Program-made: the position numbers and the translations under genes
In this document: positions 5,996-7,922 of the stretch, piece after piece
Position numbering within the stretch: position 1 is the stretch's first letter
How the letters are laid out: every line of letters begins with the position of its first letter
Notes under the pieces: generated by a model
What the model was told of the DNA's origin: nothing
The model's input: only the letters and a program-made list of their open reading frames with translations
The model's database searches: none
Source: Candidatus Ratteibacteria bacterium
Lineage (GTDB): Bacteria; CAIJMQ01
Direction: 5' to 3'
DNA: 7,922 nucleotides
Assembly (NCBI GenBank): GCA_028715665.1
Contig: JAQURI010000067.1
Location: forward strand, 1-7,922

Positions 5996-7033
5996 TTATC
6001 CGAAGAAAACCTTAGCTTCGTCCAGTAATTCTTTGTCCACTGTCCTCATTTTTCCGACCGCTTCTTCCAAAGGAACGGATACGAGCTCTCCCTTTTTTAA
6101 AGCCGCCATTTTGCCGAATTCTTTCTTTTCTACCATATCGATGGCTTTAAGTCCCAATCTTGTGGCAAAATACCTATCAAATGCAGAAGGAGAACCTCCT
6201 CTTTGTAAATGTCCCAAAACAACCGAACGAGTTTCAATGCCCGTCCTTTTTTCGATTTCTTTTTCCAGAGCTTTTGCTATTCCGCCCAATTTTACATGCC
6301 CGAACGCATCGGTGCCTTCCGCTTGGGTAAAGAATTTACTGTCGCCTTTGGGCAAAGCGCCTTCGGCAACCGCGACAATACTATAAAGTTTCCCGTTTTC
6401 TTTTCTTTTGTTTATTATTTTGCAGATTTCTTCCAGGTCGAACGGTTCTTCCGGAATAAGGATTACGTGCGCTCCGCCGGCTATCCCGCCCTCAAGAGTA
6501 ATCCAACCCGCATGTCTCCCCATCACTTCGACAACCAAAACCCTATGATGAGATTTTGCTGTCGTATGAAGGCTGTCTATAGCTTCAGAAACTCGGTTTA
6601 TGGCAGTATCGAAACCGAAGCAAATATCGGTTGCAGAAAGGTCGTTATCTATGGTTTTGGGAACACCTACCACCTTAACGCCTTTTTTGCTGAGTTTATT
6701 TGCAACGCCGAGCGTGTCGTCTCCGCCTATGGCAATTAAAGCGTCAAGACCGAGTTGTTTGATATTTTCTATTGCTTTTTGTTCTCCCCCTTCTTCTTTG
6801 TATGGATTTGTCCTTGATGTTCCCAGAATAGTTCCGCCTTCGCGATGTATATCTTCTACCGTTTCGGTCGTTATTTTTTCCGTGCTTTTTTCAAGAAGTC
6901 CGCGCCACCCGTCTTTTATGCCTATTATTTCATAACCTAACTTTTCGCCTTTTACCACGACGGCCCGTATTACCGCATTCAATCCCGGAGCGTCTCCGCC
7001 GCCCGTTAAAACGCCTACTTTTTTCTTTCCCAT
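5996..7033 (-). CDS. pfp: 6-phosphofructokinase, pyrophosphate-dependent type
   Basis: The 345-residue protein covers a full PfkA-family subunit: TGGGDAPGLNAVIRA (10-24), GTSRTNP (71-77), GGDDT (103-107), PKTIDND (125-131), MGRHAGW (171-177), AEGA (223-226) and GHLQRGGSPSAFDR (274-287). Asp129 matches the catalytic base. It phosphorylates fructose 6-phosphate to the 1,6-bisphosphate in the cytoplasm. Where ATP enzymes have Gly (E. coli Gly104 and Gly124), this protein has Asp106 and Lys126; that pair is the known mark of PPi-using enzymes and blocks ATP. The reaction would therefore be reversible and serve both glycolysis and gluconeogenesis. The length fits the short group III bacterial enzymes. 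The start ATG has GGGAGGAG just upstream (7037-7044) within the end of coaBC, and the 19-base overlap suggests translational coupling. An ATP enzyme cannot be excluded without assay. Confidence 0.93.
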   Translation of the reverse strand: MGKKKVGVLTGGGDAPGLNAVIRAVVVKGEKLGYEIIGIKDGWRGLLEKSTEKITTETVEDIHREGGTILGTSRTNPYKEEGGEQKAIENIKQLGLDALIAIGGDDTLGVANKLSKKGVKVVGVPKTIDNDLSATDICFGFDTAINRVSEAIDSLHTTAKSHHRVLVVEVMGRHAGWITLEGGIAGGAHVILIPEEPFDLEEICKIINKRKENGKLYSIVAVAEGALPKGDSKFFTQAEGTDAFGHVKLGGIAKALEKEIEKRTGIETRSVVLGHLQRGGSPSAFDRYFATRLGLKAIDMVEKKEFGKMAALKKGELVSVPLEEAVGKMRTVDKELLDEAKVFFG

Positions 7034-7922
7034 TTTCTCCTCCCGATATTTTGTATTCTATCAAGAATTATGTCCGCTAATTCTCTTTTGGAAATAAGCG
7101 GCAATTTTTCCGTTTTGCCTTTTTTGTCTATTAGCACGGCTTTGTTTGTGTCACTGCAAAAACCCGATTTTTTTACGGTAATATCATTTGCGACGATTAA
7201 ATCCAGATTTTTTTTGTTTAATTTTTCTTTTGCTTGTTTTATTTGGTTTTGTGTTTCTATCGAAAAGCCGACAGTTATTTCGCCCTTTTTAATTTTAGCA
7301 ACTTCTGCCAGTATGTCCGGGTTGGGGACGAGTTCGATATCCCATTTCCCCTGGTTTCTTTTTCGTTTCTCTTTCGCAAAGGTTTTCGGTCTAAAATCTC
7401 CTACTGCGGCGGCCATTATCAACACATCTGTCGAGGCAAAGTTTTTGATTACCGCATCTTGCATTTGGCTTGCAGTTACAACATTTATCATTTCAAAGCC
7501 GTTTGGTTTTGGAAGCGAAACGGGAGTTGTAATTAATTTGACATCCGCTCCTCTTTCTCTTGCAGCTTCGGCTAAGGCATAGCCCATCTTGCCGGATGAA
7601 GCATTGCCGATAAAACGGACAGGGTCTAAAAATTCGCGCGTGCCGCCTGCGGTTATCAGAACTTTGATGCCTTTAAAATCTTCCCCGCCACTGAAATCCC
7701 GGCGGGCAGGTTTTCCAGATAATATACTTCCGACATATTTAATAACTTCTTCTACTGCGGGAAATCTCCCTTCTCCTATTTTTCCGCTTGCCAAAATGCC
7801 TTTGTCGGGAGGAATTATATGATAGCCTTTGTTTTTTAATTTGTTCAGGTTCTCACGGAAAATTTCGTTTCTGTACATGCCTTCATCCATTGCCGGAGCA
7901 AAAATTATAGGTCCTCGGAAAG
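7015..7922 (-). CDS. coaBC: CoaBC: phosphopantothenoylcysteine decarboxylase / phosphopantothenate-cysteine ligase, C-terminal part
   Basis: The frame runs open through the right edge, with about 301 residues visible; the true start is outside, so the Met at 7890 is internal (the M of FAPAMDEGMY). The visible end of the CoaC half includes the PAMDEGMY segment and ILASGKIGEGR. A short linker follows, then the CoaB half: KVLITAGGTREFLDPVRF, IGNASSGKMG, DVLIMAAAVGDFRPK, VPNPDIL, VGFSIET, LDLIVAND. CoaB joins phosphopantothenate and cysteine using CTP; CoaC decarboxylates the product, both on the path to coenzyme A in the cytoplasm. Two CoaC positions differ from the E. coli pattern: the Asn of PxMNxxMW is Asp (7885-7887) and the Cys of the ACGD segment is Ser (7786-7788). 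Bacteroidetes-type CoaBC proteins, as I recall, share this pair. CoaB motifs are intact. It is followed with a 19-base overlap by the phosphofructokinase gene. Confidence 0.94.
   Translation of the reverse strand, partial: FRGPIIFAPAMDEGMYRNEIFRENLNKLKNKGYHIIPPDKGILASGKIGEGRFPAVEEVIKYVGSILSGKPARRDFSGGEDFKGIKVLITAGGTREFLDPVRFIGNASSGKMGYALAEAARERGADVKLITTPVSLPKPNGFEMINVVTASQMQDAVIKNFASTDVLIMAAAVGDFRPKTFAKEKRKRNQGKWDIELVPNPDILAEVAKIKKGEITVGFSIETQNQIKQAKEKLNKKNLDLIVANDITVKKSGFCSDTNKAVLIDKKGKTEKLPLISKRELADIILDRIQNIGRRKWERKK
7037..7044 (-). promoter_or_regulatory. Ribosome-binding site of the phosphofructokinase gene
   Basis: On the minus strand GGGAGGAG lies three bases before ATG 7033 (five bases from the GGAGG core). 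It is inside the coaBC reading frame, so pfp translation can begin before coaBC ribosomes leave. Confidence 0.75.

Noticed and set aside
6209..6739. 176-residue open frame on the plus strand across the phosphofructokinase gene
   Set aside because: It is antisense to conserved PFK motifs; the codon pattern and homology support only the minus strand.
7888..7890. Met at 7890 as the start of a stand-alone CoaB
   Set aside because: The frame continues upstream as FRGPIIFAPA, which is conserved CoaC sequence, so the gene simply runs out of the window.

Overview
The window reads as a stretch of chromosome from an uncultured-type, moderately AT-rich, Gram-negative bacterium. A lipoprotein, a LysM/L,D-transpeptidase, an AccA subunit, a six-domain ribosomal protein S1 and a pyrophosphate-type phosphofructokinase together suggest an anaerobic or fermentative lineage, possibly a candidate phylum of the Omnitrophota/Aerophobota/Elusimicrobiota kind. 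That placement is an impression from protein style and not proven. There are no tRNAs, rRNAs, transposases, CRISPR arrays or phage genes.

Layout: (1) 2-190, plus strand, the C-terminal tail of an RraA/hexulose-phosphate-synthase-type protein. (2) 191-361, a regulatory region with three TTGACA hexamers and a short hairpin ahead of rpsA. (3) 362-5924, five plus-strand genes with gaps of 22-111 bases: rpsA (S1), a small zinc-ribbon protein of unknown function, a membrane-anchored TPR-LysM-L,D-transpeptidase, accA, and a lipoprotein with a pseudopilin-like C-terminal module. (4) 5925-5995, a convergent junction with a strong inverted repeat that works best as a terminator for the minus strand. 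(5) 5996-7922, minus strand, coaBC (5' end outside the window) overlapping a phosphofructokinase gene by 19 bases.

The genes are mostly housekeeping: translation (S1), cell-wall cross-linking (L,D-transpeptidase), the first step of fatty-acid synthesis (AccA), coenzyme A synthesis (CoaBC) and glycolysis (PPi-PFK). CoA synthesis and carboxylation of acetyl-CoA are metabolically related, but they sit on opposite strands and no joint control is visible.

I do not see a clear undescribed system here. The most informative details are the PPi-type residues in the phosphofructokinase, the paired Asn-to-Asp and Cys-to-Ser variation in the CoaC active site, the uncharacterised zinc-ribbon gene directly after rpsA, the pseudopilin-like tail on a lipoprotein, a structured intergenic element before accA, and three genes that lack a recognisable Shine-Dalgarno sequence.
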